Assembly (NCBI RefSeq): GCF_013277515.1
Contig: NZ_VMNB01000007.1
Span: 1-58,343 of the forward strand
Direction of reading: 5' to 3'
From: Streptococcus sp. k-402
GTDB taxonomy: Bacteria > Bacillota > Bacilli > Lactobacillales > Streptococcaceae
Length of the DNA stretch: 58,343 nucleotides
Part shown: one piece after another, positions 1 to 8,199 of the stretch
Layout of the letters: each line of letters starts with the position of its first letter
Position numbering within the stretch: position 1 is the first letter of the stretch
Translations under genes and position numbers: made by a program
Notes under the pieces: generated by a model
Told to the model about the DNA's origin: nothing
The model's input: the letters and a program-made list of their open reading frames with translations, nothing else
The model's database searches: none

Positions 1-1120
1 CTTGCGTACCTTGAGTGCTGATTGGTTCTGTGTACGCTGGTTGTGCTGGTTGAACCAGAGCTTCGCCCTCGTGACCGGGCTCTTGAGTTCCCTTTGCTTG
101 CACTACAGTTTCATTACTCTCTTGCTGTTGGGGCTCTATGGGAGAAGGTGCTCCCCCTTCTTGTCCCTCTGTTCTTGGTCTGATTGGGGATGGCTGGACT
201 GTATTTGACTGTTCTTGATTCCCACCAGTTTGGCTTGAATTTGTTGCAGACGGTGTAGCCGATCCTTGTTTTTGGTCTGGCTCCTCACCTTTTACAACAT
301 GGCTATCCTTACTCTCCTGACTCTGAGAAATTGCTGCTTGCTGACTAGTATCCTCATTTTTAGGATACACAGCCGTTACTGTTGAGCTATCTTCATTTTT
401 TATGTTAGACTTGCTATCATTTGATTGCTTGACAAATTCAGTTCCCATGGTCGAATCTGCTGAATGAGTAGTAACTACTTCCTTAGATTGACTGTTTTCT
501 GATTTAAGCTCTTGATTTCCAGTAGATTCTGCCGGCTTGCTAGTTGTCAATACAGAAAGAGCTGGTTTGTTTTCTACATACCCTAGATAAGTATAACCAG
601 GAATATCAAGCGGAGCTGGCAAGGCATCCCCTGCCTGAACCGATAGTTGGGTGTTATAGGCCGCTAGTGTCTCGCTAGTCAAAGCAAGAGCAGTTGGAGA
701 CAGCAACTGACTGCCTAGACCGCTTACTAACAAGAATCGACTAATCTTACTCTTGCCATCACGTCCCGTAAGAACTACTACAACCAATAAACTAAGACCT
801 GCCACTAAGGCAAGAGTCCCTAATGGAGAGCTAGTCCCCGTATTGGGCAATACTCGATTCTCTCGATAAACCAGATAGTAGGTCGCATCAGATTCTTCCG
901 CTACTTGTGGTGAGGATGTAACCAATAGAGCCTTCTCTTCACCAGTTAAATCCGACTCTAAAACGTAAGTATAGCTAACGGTATGAGATTCCTGGGCAGA
1001 TACAGTTTGTAGGGCAGTTCCCATCAAAAAGAAACACGCAACAGCTACAGATACAAGGCCAACTGCCAATTTTCTTAACGAGAAGTTCTGTCTTTCTTCT
1101 CCACTAGTTTTGAAATTCAT
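1..1120 (-). CDS. N-terminal part of a Zmp/IgA1-protease-type surface zinc metalloprotease (partial)
   Basis: The gene runs off the left edge, and about 373 codons are visible in one open frame from the ATG at 1120. A purine-rich ribosome site (AGAGGGGAAG) precedes the ATG. The translation has a YSIRK-like export signal (FSLRKLAVGLVS, residues 13-24) and an LPNTG sortase motif at 91-95. Two hydrophobic stretches follow, then a low-complexity Ser/Thr/Glu/Pro region with phrases such as GTQEPGHEGEALV. An LPxTG at the N-terminus rather than the C-terminus is the hallmark of streptococcal M26 metalloproteases (IgA1 protease/ZmpA, ZmpB). The catalytic HExxH part lies outside the window, so the exact paralogue (iga, zmpB or other) cannot be decided here. 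Confidence 0.85.
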   Translation of the reverse strand, partial: MNFKTSGEERQNFSLRKLAVGLVSVAVACFFLMGTALQTVSAQESHTVSYTYVLESDLTGEEKALLVTSSPQVAEESDATYYLVYRENRVLPNTGTSSPLGTLALVAGLSLLVVVVLTGRDGKSKISRFLLVSGLGSQLLSPTALALTSETLAAYNTQLSVQAGDALPAPLDIPGYTYLGYVENKPALSVLTTSKPAESTGNQELKSENSQSKEVVTTHSADSTMGTEFVKQSNDSKSNIKNEDSSTVTAVYPKNEDTSQQAAISQSQESKDSHVVKGEEPDQKQGSATPSATNSSQTGGNQEQSNTVQPSPIRPRTEGQEGGAPSPIEPQQQESNETVVQAKGTQEPGHEGEALVQPAQPAYTEPISTQGTQ

Positions 1121-1184
1121 CTTCCCCTCTTTTTGCATTTTTAAATTAGTGTATTCATTTATAGTAAAAAATACAACTCCTTCC

Positions 1185-1190
1185 ATTATA
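1185..1190 (-). promoter_or_regulatory. Candidate -10 of the Zmp-type gene
   Basis: TATAAT on the minus strand, about 65 bp upstream of the ATG at 1120. No good -35 is seen at the right distance. The call rests on the hexamer and its position only. Confidence 0.35.
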
Positions 1191-1380
1191 CATCAACTTT
1201 TTAAAAGATTCTAGGAATTGATATGCAATTGAATGGATATGGAAAATCAAGTAACTAAGTAATTAACTGATTTGAAAGAAGCTGAGCCAAAGTTCCCACC
1301 ACACTTTTCTCAAAATTTTTCAGAAATAAACTGTCAACAAAAATGAAGAGAAGCACTATTACTTCTCTCCGTCTTTAAAA

Positions 1381-1765
1381 GGCTCTATACTATTTGTAGT
1401 GGGTAAATCCCCTATGGATATTATGGAGCCTATTTTGTTGTAGAAAAAAGTCCCATAAGATCTATAATGAAAAGCAACAAAACAACTCATTAGAAAGATT
1501 CATATGGAACAATTACATTTTATCACAACATTACTAGACATTAAAGACCCTCACATCAAGATTGTAGATATCATCAATACGGATACACATAAGGAAATAA
1601 TCTCTAAACTGGACTACGATGCTCCATCTTGCCCTGATTGTGGAAGTCTAATGAAGAAATATGACTTTCAAAAATCATCTAAGATTCCTTGCCTTGAAAC
1701 GACTGGTATGCCTACCAAAATCCTTATTATTATTTAAATAAACACCTTCGCTTTCAGATTTCTTG
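1381..1765 (+). mobile_element. Truncated ISL3-family (IS1167-like) insertion sequence remnant
   Basis: The left end starts with GGCTCTATACTATTTGTAGT, which I recognise as the terminal inverted repeat of IS1167-type elements. The start of the transposase gene follows. The homology fades near 1765 and no right inverted repeat is present. The remnant lies between the promoter of the Zmp-type gene and the rplA terminator. The 1121-1380 stretch before it holds only the Zmp gene's 5' region. Confidence 0.8.
1504..1737 (+). pseudogene. ISL3-family transposase, N-terminal fragment
   Basis: 77 codons resembling the first fifth of the roughly 400-residue IS1167 transposase. The zinc-binding start (CPDCG) and a LETTGMPTKI stretch are both visible. 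After that point the family continues with a basic helix, but here the frame breaks into a run of Ile codons and a stop at 1735-1737. Weak similarity continues out of frame to about 1765. All catalytic DDE residues are missing, so it is a dead remnant. Confidence 0.85.
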
Positions 1766-1804
1766 TCTTAGGCTGGAATAGTTTCCTAGAATGAAAGTCA
1801 CATA

Positions 1805-1835
1805 ATCAAAAAAACGAGCACTTTCGTACTCGTTC
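1805..1835 (-). terminator. Intrinsic terminator of rplK-rplA
   Basis: On the minus strand, ACGAG and CTCGT arms (1814-1818 and 1829-1833) close a short loop and are followed by a run of seven T. It lies 19 bp after the rplA stop codon. Confidence 0.8.
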
Positions 1836-1853
1836 TCTGATATAAACTACTGA

Positions 1854-2543
1854 TTAAAGTGAGTTTACGTCAACTTTGATACCAACACCTTGAGTAGTTG
1901 TGATAGTCAAGTTTGTTACGTAAGTTCCTTTAGCTGTAGCTGGTTTTGCTTTTTGGATTGTTTCGTTGAAAGCTTTGAAGTTTTCAACCAATTTTTCAGC
2001 TTCAAATGATACTTTACCGATGATTGCTTGAACGTTACCTGCACGGTCAGCACGGTAAGTGATTTTACCACCTTTAGACTCTTCAACTGCTTTAGCAACA
2101 TCCATAGTTACAGTACCAGTTTTAGGGTTTGGCATCAAGTTACGTGGTCCAAGGACACGTCCAAGACGTCCAACAAGAGCCATCATGTCAGGTGTAGCGA
2201 TAACTACGTCGAAGTCCAACCAACCGTCGTTGATTTTAGCAACAAGGTCATCTTCACCAACAAAGTCTGCACCAGCAGCTTTTGCTTCTTCAGCTTTTGC
2301 ACCACGTGCGAAAACAAGAACGCGTGAAGTTTTACCAGTACCGTTTGGCAATACCATTGCTCCACGGATTTGTTGGTCAGCTTTTTTAACGTCGATGTTC
2401 AAGTTGTAAGCAACTTCTACAGTTGCGTCAAATTTTGCAAAGTTAGTTTCTTTTGCAAGTGCTACAGCTTCTTCTACGCTGTATGCTTTTGTGCTGTCGA
2501 TTTTCTCAAGAGCAGCACGAAGTTGTTTGCTTTTTTTAGCCAT
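1854..2543 (-). CDS. rplA: 50S ribosomal protein L1
   Basis: 229 residues, the normal bacterial length, with typical L1 sequence (ends KVDVNSL, with [11 protein letters not shown] in the middle). L1 binds the 23S rRNA L1 stalk, which moves deacylated tRNA out of the E site, and it is a translational repressor of its own mRNA in many bacteria. The start follows a good site (AAGGAGAATAGAAA ATG). It is second in the operon after rplK, separated by a 206-bp spacer that looks structured and may be the L1 control site. A terminator follows. Confidence 0.97.
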
Positions 2544-2573
2544 TTTCTATTCTCCTTGTAAGTGGTTCAATCG

Positions 2574-2722
2574 ATTTTCATCTCCCACGTCACTCCTCGA
2601 AATGATGAAGTCTTGCGGGTTTTCAGTCTATTAGATTCTTTTCCTACGGCCTTAAGTTTCCTTGCCGTACCCAAGTACAAGCATCAGTCACTTGCCTAAT
2701 ATGAAAAGCAACTAATAGACTG
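2574..2722 (-). promoter_or_regulatory. Structured rplK-rplA spacer, candidate L1-binding leader
   Basis: On the mRNA strand the spacer holds an 11-bp perfect inverted repeat: CTAATAGACTG at 2624-2634 pairs with CAGTCTATTAG at 2712-2722, enclosing 77 nt. Downstream of it a TTCATC/GATGAA stem (2604-2609 with 2577-2582) encloses GAGGAGTGACGTGGGA. This is a stem with a large asymmetric loop close to the rplA start, as expected of a mimic of the L1 stalk. The pairings are seen directly; the L1-binding role is inferred from known autoregulation of L11/L1 operons. Confidence 0.5.
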
Positions 2723-2749
2723 CTGTGAGATTTTATACTGTGTTATTGA

Positions 2750-3175
2750 TTAGTCAACAACAGTGAATCCCATAGAACGAGCAGTACCTTCGATCATACG
2801 CATTGCAGACTCTACGTTTGCTGCGTTCAAATCTGGCATCTTAGTTTCTGCAATTTCTTGTACTTGTGCACGAGTAACTGTAGCAACTTTAGTTTTGTTA
2901 GGTGTACCTGATCCTTTTTCAACACCTGCAGCTTTTTTCAAAAGAACAGCAGCTGGTGGTGTTTTAGTGATGAAAGTAAATGATTTATCTTCGTAAACTG
3001 AGATAACAACTGGAATGATCATACCAGCTTGATCAGCTGTACGAGCGTTGAACTCTTTTGTGAATCCCATGATGTTGATACCAGCTTGACCAAGAGCAGG
3101 TCCAACCGGTGGAGCTGGTGTAGCTTTACCAGCAGGGATTTGCAATTTTACAAGTTTTTCGACTTTTTTAGCCAT
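2750..3175 (-). CDS. rplK: 50S ribosomal protein L11
   Basis: 141 residues, full length. L11 forms the base of the GTPase-associated centre and is needed for RelA-type stringent signalling. The typical start ([20 protein letters not shown]), the [14 protein letters not shown] segment and the C-terminal GTARSMGF region are all present. A strong site (AGGAGGATTTAAAA) precedes the ATG. It is first in the operon, with a good promoter 79 bp upstream. Confidence 0.97.
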   Translation of the reverse strand: MAKKVEKLVKLQIPAGKATPAPPVGPALGQAGINIMGFTKEFNARTADQAGMIIPVVISVYEDKSFTFITKTPPAAVLLKKAAGVEKGSGTPNKTKVATVTRAQVQEIAETKMPDLNAANVESAMRMIEGTARSMGFTVVD

Positions 3176-3253
3176 TTTTAAATCCTCCTTTGTGGTTTTG
3201 GCGGTAATTAGAGATTTTTACCTCCCACAAGTATGCTTTACACATACTCATCT

Positions 3254-3281
3254 ATTATACACTATTTATCTGGAATTGCAA
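3254..3281 (-). promoter_or_regulatory. Promoter of rplK-rplA
   Basis: Minus-strand TTGCAA (3276-3281), a 16-bp spacer and a perfect TATAAT (3254-3259). It lies immediately upstream of the rplK leader. Confidence 0.75.
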
Positions 3282-3297
3282 GAGAAAAGTTTATTTT

Positions 3298-4014
3298 TTA
3301 ATCGACGTAATCTCCGCCTTCAAAGCCATAGTATTCTTCCAAACTAAGACCACTCTCAGCAATTTCTTTAGCTTCTTTTCCTACATAACGCAGGTGCCAT
3401 TCCTCAGCCATATAGCCTGTTTCCTTTTCCTTGCCTTTGAGATAACGGACAACAAAACCATAATCAGCTGCATGGTCTAAAAGCCATTGAACTGCTTTTT
3501 CTTCGGTTACCAAATCACCATCAGTCCCAATCACATCAAAGGCCAAGCCTGTCTGGTGTTCGCTATAACCAGGACGGGCAGAGTAACGGTCAGCTGCTGC
3601 TTTCCCATCTTGATTGACATAATCTTGGTAGAGCTTGGTCTGAGTTTCATAACTTCTAAAGCCACTGTAATGGTCACTAATTGGGAAACCTGCCTCTTGC
3701 ATCGCTTTGATGAGTTTGACCAACTCAGCCTTAGCTGTTGGATTTTCCCCTGGATTGTAGTCTTTTGACAAGGGATAGTGTTTGTTGGCTACGATGATTT
3801 CATCGTATTTCCCTTGGATGCTGTAGTAGTCTCCTTTATTAACCACTTCTGCTTTTTTCTGAGCAGCTCCTTGAGACTTACTTCCGACTGTTCCATCAGC
3901 TTTAGCTGTTTGTTCTGTCTTAGCTGCGCCATCTTCATTTTTTGCTTTTTCTTGTGAACAAGCTGCTAGACTCAAGGCTAGCAAGGCTGTCAAAACAAGG
4001 TATCTTTTTTTCAT
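3298..4014 (-). CDS. ldcB: Lipoprotein LD-carboxypeptidase of peptidoglycan (LdcB/DacB, M15 family)
   Basis: 238 residues. The lipoprotein signal has a lipobox LAAC with the lipidated Cys at 19, then a low-complexity linker and a VanY-type M15 domain from about 60. Zinc ligands His153 and Asp160 (in SEHQTGLAFD) and His207 (EEWH), plus the catalytic Glu just before, are all visible. In pneumococcus the orthologue removes the terminal D-Ala from tetrapeptide stems after the DD-carboxypeptidase has acted, which affects cell shape and division. Its start is 2 bp after the upstream HIT gene, so the two are co-transcribed. Confidence 0.92.
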   Translation of the reverse strand: MKKRYLVLTALLALSLAACSQEKAKNEDGAAKTEQTAKADGTVGSKSQGAAQKKAEVVNKGDYYSIQGKYDEIIVANKHYPLSKDYNPGENPTAKAELVKLIKAMQEAGFPISDHYSGFRSYETQTKLYQDYVNQDGKAAADRYSARPGYSEHQTGLAFDVIGTDGDLVTEEKAVQWLLDHAADYGFVVRYLKGKEKETGYMAEEWHLRYVGKEAKEIAESGLSLEEYYGFEGGDYVD

Positions 4015-4016
4015 TT

Positions 4017-4487
4017 CTACTCCTTTATTTCTAATAGTTTATCTAGTTCTGACGATAAACGTTTGACTAATCTTTTGATCTCATCCGGTTTTGCTTGGCA
4101 GGTTTCTGCTGTCATTTCTTCAAAGGGAACCCACCAGACTGGTCCACGTCCCTTGAGACCGTGACCATTCATATCACCTGTTCGTCTAGGAAACAGATGC
4201 CAATGAAGATGGGCATCACCATTTCCTAGCAGTTCGATATTCATTTTCTCAGCAGCAAAGGCCTTAGCAACTGCCTCTTGGACTAAACTCATTTCCTCTA
4301 GAAAACGGATTCTAGTTTCCTTCTCTAAATGATGCAATTCGGTGACGTGTTCCTTGGCTAGAAAGAGGCTATAGCCTGCAAAATACTGGTGGTCTCCAAT
4401 CACAAGATAGCCTGTTTCCAACTCTTTGACAAAGTAGGGATTCTCTCCAGCTCTGATGAGGTCAATTCTCTGGCAAATCAGACACAT
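4017..4487 (-). CDS. HIT-family nucleotide hydrolase/transferase
   Basis: 156 residues with the histidine triad HLHWHLF at 93-99 (His93, His95, His97; His97 would be the nucleophile). HIT proteins hydrolyse or transfer nucleotide monophosphates from dinucleotides or phosphoramidates; the substrate cannot be told. A CxxC near the start (CLIC) may bind zinc. It lies between the M42 peptidase gene (1-bp gap) and ldcB (2-bp gap), a tight three-gene unit. Confidence 0.85.
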   Translation of the reverse strand: MCLICQRIDLIRAGENPYFVKELETGYLVIGDHQYFAGYSLFLAKEHVTELHHLEKETRIRFLEEMSLVQEAVAKAFAAEKMNIELLGNGDAHLHWHLFPRRTGDMNGHGLKGRGPVWWVPFEEMTAETCQAKPDEIKRLVKRLSSELDKLLEIKE

Positions 4488-4488
4488 A

Positions 4489-5526
4489 TTAGTCTACCAA
4501 TGCACTCTTAAGATAAGCATCAACCATACGCTCCGTTGCAACCACCGAGTCAATATGAGTGCGCTCATATGAATGGCTAGACTCGATACCAGCACCAAGA
4601 AGGGCGTGTTTAACCTCTACCCCTGCAGACATAGCCGCTGAAGCGTCCGAACCATAAAACGGATAGATATCCAGCTTAAATGGAATATCTTGCTCTTTCG
4701 CCAAGGCAACCAAATGTTGACGGAAGTCATAGTGATAAGGCCCTGAGGCATCCTTGACACAGATAGACACTGTATATTCGTCTGTTTGCTGGTCATCTCC
4801 CATAGCTCCCATATCCACAGCCAGATATTCTACCACCTGAGCAGGAATATTAGAGTTAGCCCCATGCCCCACTTCTTCAAAGACTGAAAAAGCAAAATGT
4901 GTTGTTACGGGCAATTCAATCTTCTCTTCCTTATAACGACGAAGCAAGTTAAGCAAAATCGCTGCGCTGACCTTATCGTCCAAATGACGAGACTTGATAA
5001 AACCTGTCTCTGTCACGACGGTTCGTGGATCAAAGCTAATAAAATCACCGACCTCAATACCAAGAGCACGAGTTTCTTTTTCACTGGTTACTTTGGCGTC
5101 CAAACGCACTTCCATATTATCCTGCGTGCGTTCTGCAGTTCCTGCATCCTTATAGACATGGCAAGAAGTTTGGTGGATGAGGATGGTTCCTGATACTTTT
5201 TGACCTGTGCTAGCCACATGAACGGTACAGTTTTCACCTTCAATCATGTTCCAAGGAAAACCACCGATACGATCTAGTTTGAGACGGCCATCTGGTTTGA
5301 CAGCACGGACAATAGCACCCAGCGTATCTACATGGGCAGTCACATAGCGATGCTCTTCATCATTTTGACCTTTGATAGTCACATTGACACCACCCTTAGC
5401 TGTGCGAACCGGCTGGTAACCAAAGCCTTCTAGAGTCTTGACTAAATAGTCCGAAATCTCCCGAGTAAAACCTGTTGGCGATGCGATGGCTGTTAGTTCT
5501 TTGATATATTCTACTGTTTGATTCAT
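4489..5526 (-). CDS. M42-family aminopeptidase
   Basis: 345 residues from the ATG at 5526, chosen because GAGG lies 7-8 bp before it. A longer frame upstream would run through the promoter. Metal-binding residues of the M42 family are visible: His65 and Asp67 (AHVDTLG), Asp183 (RHLDDK), Glu217/Glu218 (VFEEVGHG), Asp238 (AVDMGA) and a late His at 318 or 324. M42 enzymes are cytosolic dinuclear zinc or cobalt aminopeptidases that usually form dodecameric shells; PepA of lactic acid bacteria is the best-known relative. It is first of the unit with the HIT gene and ldcB. Confidence 0.88.
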   Translation of the reverse strand: MNQTVEYIKELTAIASPTGFTREISDYLVKTLEGFGYQPVRTAKGGVNVTIKGQNDEEHRYVTAHVDTLGAIVRAVKPDGRLKLDRIGGFPWNMIEGENCTVHVASTGQKVSGTILIHQTSCHVYKDAGTAERTQDNMEVRLDAKVTSEKETRALGIEVGDFISFDPRTVVTETGFIKSRHLDDKVSAAILLNLLRRYKEEKIELPVTTHFAFSVFEEVGHGANSNIPAQVVEYLAVDMGAMGDDQQTDEYTVSICVKDASGPYHYDFRQHLVALAKEQDIPFKLDIYPFYGSDASAAMSAGVEVKHALLGAGIESSHSYERTHIDSVVATERMVDAYLKSALVD

Positions 5527-5548
5527 TTCTTCACCTCTTTTAATACCT

Positions 5549-5557
5549 ATTATAACA
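5549..5557 (-). promoter_or_regulatory. Extended -10 promoter of the M42-HIT-ldcB unit
   Basis: Minus-strand TGTTATAAT, 23 bp before the ATG at 5526. The T-run of the brnQ terminator overlaps the -35 position, so terminator and promoter share bases. Confidence 0.6.
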
Positions 5558-5570
5558 CATTTATCATCGG

Positions 5571-5616
5571 ATAAAAAAAGAAAATCACTCCTGTAGACTT
5601 GGCTACAAAAGTGATT
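5571..5616 (-). terminator. Intrinsic terminator of brnQ
   Basis: Minus strand: AATCACT ... AGTGATT outer arms (5610-5616 with 5583-5589) and an inner TGTAG/CTACA pair, followed by a T-rich tail (TTTTCTTTTTTT). Confidence 0.85.
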
Positions 5617-5623
5617 TAAGTGA

Positions 5624-6949
5624 TTATTCCATTTCAAAAACATCACTTTCTTGCTTGTTTGGTAGAACCAATGAGAGCAAGATTCCGACAACAGCTGGTA
5701 CCAACCATGGGAGTGATGCCTTGGCAAAAGGAAGAGCGTTGACAAGATTAGCAAGAAACTCAACCTTAAATGAGCTTCCTAGTACGCTTGCAATGGCAAT
5801 AGCTGTAACCACAGCAATTGTCAACTGCATACCTGGTTTTGAAAGAGCCACAAATTTGTTGACAATGACAATCATGACGATAGCAATGGTGATTGGGTAC
5901 AAGATAACCAGTACTGGAATGGAGTACTTGATAATCGCATCAAGGCCCAAATTTGCAATGGCAAAACCAATCAAGGTAAAGGCTGTCGCATAAACCTTGT
6001 AGCTGATTTGTGGGAAGCGTTCATTAAAGAACTCAGCTGTTGACACAATCAAACCAACTGTTGTTGTGAAGCAGGTTACGGTCACCATAGCTGCAAGGAA
6101 GAGTTGAGCTGTTGAACCAAAGATTTCTTGAGTAGCTTGTGACAAGATGTAAACACCTGGTGTTCCACCCTTCATCGCTTCAGCAGGTACTGGGAAATGA
6201 TTTCCAAGGAAACCTAAACCGATATAAAGAGCGCTGAAGGCAAGGGCAACAACAATACCAACAACCCAAATAGTTGAAATGTATTCTTTCTTACTTGAAA
6301 ATCCAAGTTGTTTCAAGGTTTGAACTGCGATTACGCTAAAGGCAACTGAGGCAAGGGCGTCCAAGGTATTATAACCTTCTAAGAAACCTGTACCAAAGGC
6401 AGAAGCTTGATAAGCAGCTGAAGCAGCTTGAGGACTTGTCCCACCGTATTTGAAAGCTCCTAGTACAACCAAGATGACAATCAAAATCGCAAAGACTGGC
6501 GTTAAAATACGACCGATACGGTCCAAGATTTTTGATGGATTAAGCGAAATCAAATAGGCTGCCGCAAAATACAGAACCGTAAAGACAATCAAGCCAAGTC
6601 CTTTATTTGCATCCGATAAAAGGGGGCTAATCCCTACTTCGTAAGCTGTTGTAGCTGTACGTGGGATAGCAAAGAATGGACCGATTGACAAGTAAAGAAC
6701 TGAGAGGTAAAGAGTCGCAAACCAAGGCGCTATCTTTGTTGAAATCTCGTAAATATATCCTTTAGGATTTAGCGTTCCAATAATCAGAGTCAAGACGGCG
6801 ATACCGACACCTGAAAAGACAAAACCTGCGATGGCAGGAAGAAAATGTTCTCCAGATAGAGCACCCAGAGAAGGCGGAAAAATCAAGTTCCCCGCACCAA
6901 AAAATATTCCAAACAGGAGTAAACCTGTTAGGGCACCTTTTTTAGCCAT
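5624..6949 (-). CDS. brnQ: Branched-chain amino acid transporter BrnQ
   Basis: 441 residues from the ATG at 6949, which has AAGGAG 7 bp before it. An earlier in-frame ATG at 6964 precedes that site and is rejected. The protein is hydrophobic throughout, with about twelve predicted membrane segments, and starts with the family-typical GLLLFGIFFGAGNLIFPP. BrnQ/LIVCS carriers import Leu, Ile and Val with sodium or protons. It is a single gene with its own terminator. Confidence 0.95.
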   Translation of the reverse strand: MAKKGALTGLLLFGIFFGAGNLIFPPSLGALSGEHFLPAIAGFVFSGVGIAVLTLIIGTLNPKGYIYEISTKIAPWFATLYLSVLYLSIGPFFAIPRTATTAYEVGISPLLSDANKGLGLIVFTVLYFAAAYLISLNPSKILDRIGRILTPVFAILIVILVVLGAFKYGGTSPQAASAAYQASAFGTGFLEGYNTLDALASVAFSVIAVQTLKQLGFSSKKEYISTIWVVGIVVALAFSALYIGLGFLGNHFPVPAEAMKGGTPGVYILSQATQEIFGSTAQLFLAAMVTVTCFTTTVGLIVSTAEFFNERFPQISYKVYATAFTLIGFAIANLGLDAIIKYSIPVLVILYPITIAIVMIVIVNKFVALSKPGMQLTIAVVTAIAIASVLGSSFKVEFLANLVNALPFAKASLPWLVPAVVGILLSLVLPNKQESDVFEME

Positions 6950-7065
6950 GAAAATCTCCTTCATATTTATAAAATACTGACCTAGTATATCATGAATAGG
7001 AGTATGAAAAAAGCTTCACGAAGTAAATATTGAATGTTTTCAAGATTCTTAAAAATGAGAATTAT

Positions 7066-7109
7066 CTAAAAATAAAATTCTCCTACCCAGTCCACACCAA
7101 GCAGGAGAA
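7066..7109 (-). terminator. Intrinsic terminator of the rhodanese gene
   Basis: Minus strand: TTCTCCT (7103-7109) pairs with AGGAGAA (7078-7084), then TTTTATTTTT. It lies 12 bp after the stop codon. Confidence 0.75.
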
Positions 7110-7120
7110 AATTCTAATGT

Positions 7121-7408
7121 TTAAAGTTCTTCAAAAGCCATCATGCCACCTTGGACATTGATAACCTCATAACCTTGTTCTGATAAGAATTGGCAAGCAC
7201 GCGCCGATCTCATTCCAGATTTGCAAATAACATAATGTAACTGGTCCTTATCCAACTGATCATAGCTATCAGCCAATTGACTAAGTGGCAGGTTGTGGGC
7301 GCCTTCTAAATGAAGAGCTTCAAACTCATCCACTTCTCTCACGTCCACTAAAGAAAGTTGGTCATTTTGGTAAAGCTGGTAAAATGCGTCAAAGGTTATT
7401 TCTTTCAT
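7121..7408 (-). CDS. Single-domain rhodanese-like protein
   Basis: 95 residues starting at the ATG at 7408, where AGGAG is 8 bp upstream. A longer frame would begin inside the BOX element. One rhodanese domain: VDVRE at 21-25, the active-site loop CKSGMRS with Cys62, and a C-terminal GGMMAFEEL. Such proteins carry persulfide sulfur; the partner cannot be told. A BOX repeat lies directly upstream and separates it from the glycosylase-like gene. Confidence 0.9.
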   Translation of the reverse strand: MKEITFDAFYQLYQNDQLSLVDVREVDEFEALHLEGAHNLPLSQLADSYDQLDKDQLHYVICKSGMRSARACQFLSEQGYEVINVQGGMMAFEEL

Positions 7409-7420
7409 TCTTTTTCTCCT

Positions 7421-7572
7421 AATACTCTTCGAAAATCTCTTCAAACCACGTCAGCGTCGCCTTACCGTGCGTATGTTACCGACTTCGTCAGTTTTATCTG
7501 CAACCTCAAAGCTGTACTTTGAGCAGCCTGCGGCTAGCTTCCTAGTTTGCTCTTTGATTTTCATTGACTATA
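7421..7572 (-). repeat. BOX element
   Basis: About 152 bp. The minus strand reads from TCAATGAAAATCAAAGAGCA to TCTTCGAAGAGTATT and contains GGCGACGCTGACG, the core of the well-known BOX-A1R primer site. Its boxA end contains the stop codon of the upstream glycosylase-like gene (7568-7570). Confidence 0.92.
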
Positions 7573-8146
7573 AAATGGTTTTAATTCTTTTTTTCAAATC
7601 TGTCACCACTTCTGACTCAAACCAAGGATTTTTGGCCATCCAGATTTGATTTCGCGGTGAGGGGTGTACCAGTGGAAAATAGGTTGGCAAGTAGTTCTGG
7701 TAATGTTTTACTCGTTCTGTTACCTTGCCACTGACTTTCTCCTGTAAATAGTAGGCTTGGGCATATTGCCCAATCAAGAGGGTCAATTGAATATCTGGTA
7801 ATTCTTGCAAGAGCTGAGGATGCCATTTTTCAGCAAAGCCAGTTCTCGGTGGCAAATCACCTGACTTGCCATGCCCTGGAAAGTAGAAATCCATAGGCAA
7901 AACAGCAAAATAACCTGAATTGTAAAAAGTGTCTTCATCCACACCTAGCCAATCCCGCAAACGATCACCACTTTTATCTTTCCAATAAAGGCCTGCTTCT
8001 TGGGTTTTAAGTCCAGGTGCCTGACCGATGATATTGATGCGAGCAGTCTTTGGCGCTGCAAAGAGAGGTTCAATGCCACGCTCTGTATAGCTGACATTCT
8101 GCGGATCCGCCATAATAGCCTGCTTGATTCTTTCGATTTGAGACAT
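7568..8146 (-). CDS. Uracil-DNA glycosylase family protein
   Basis: 192 residues. The family signature is present: GQAPG at 41-45 (uracil-binding/water-activating loop) and HPSPRN at 161-166 (DNA intercalation loop). This fits the UDG superfamily rather than classical Ung, which has GQDPYH. The likely role is removal of uracil or related damaged bases. GGAGGGAAAG lies upstream of the ATG at 8146, just after the pepV terminator. The last codons and the TAG stop lie in the end of a BOX element, so the C-terminus may differ from relatives. Confidence 0.82.
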   Translation of the reverse strand: MSQIERIKQAIMADPQNVSYTERGIEPLFAAPKTARINIIGQAPGLKTQEAGLYWKDKSGDRLRDWLGVDEDTFYNSGYFAVLPMDFYFPGHGKSGDLPPRTGFAEKWHPQLLQELPDIQLTLLIGQYAQAYYLQEKVSGKVTERVKHYQNYLPTYFPLVHPSPRNQIWMAKNPWFESEVVTDLKKRIKTIL

Positions 8147-8156
8147 CTACTTTCCC

Positions 8157-8193
8157 TCCAAAAAGAAGTCTAAGCATACAATCTCAGACTTCT
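8157..8193 (-). terminator. Intrinsic terminator of pepV
   Basis: Minus strand: AGAAGTCT (8186-8193) pairs with AGACTTCT (8164-8171), then TTTTT. Confidence 0.75.
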
Positions 8194-8199
8194 ATCGTT

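Noticed and set aside
2..208. Plus-strand open frame at the left edge
   Set aside because: It is the antisense of the low-complexity part of the Zmp-type gene, which reads with signal and LPNTG motifs on the minus strand.
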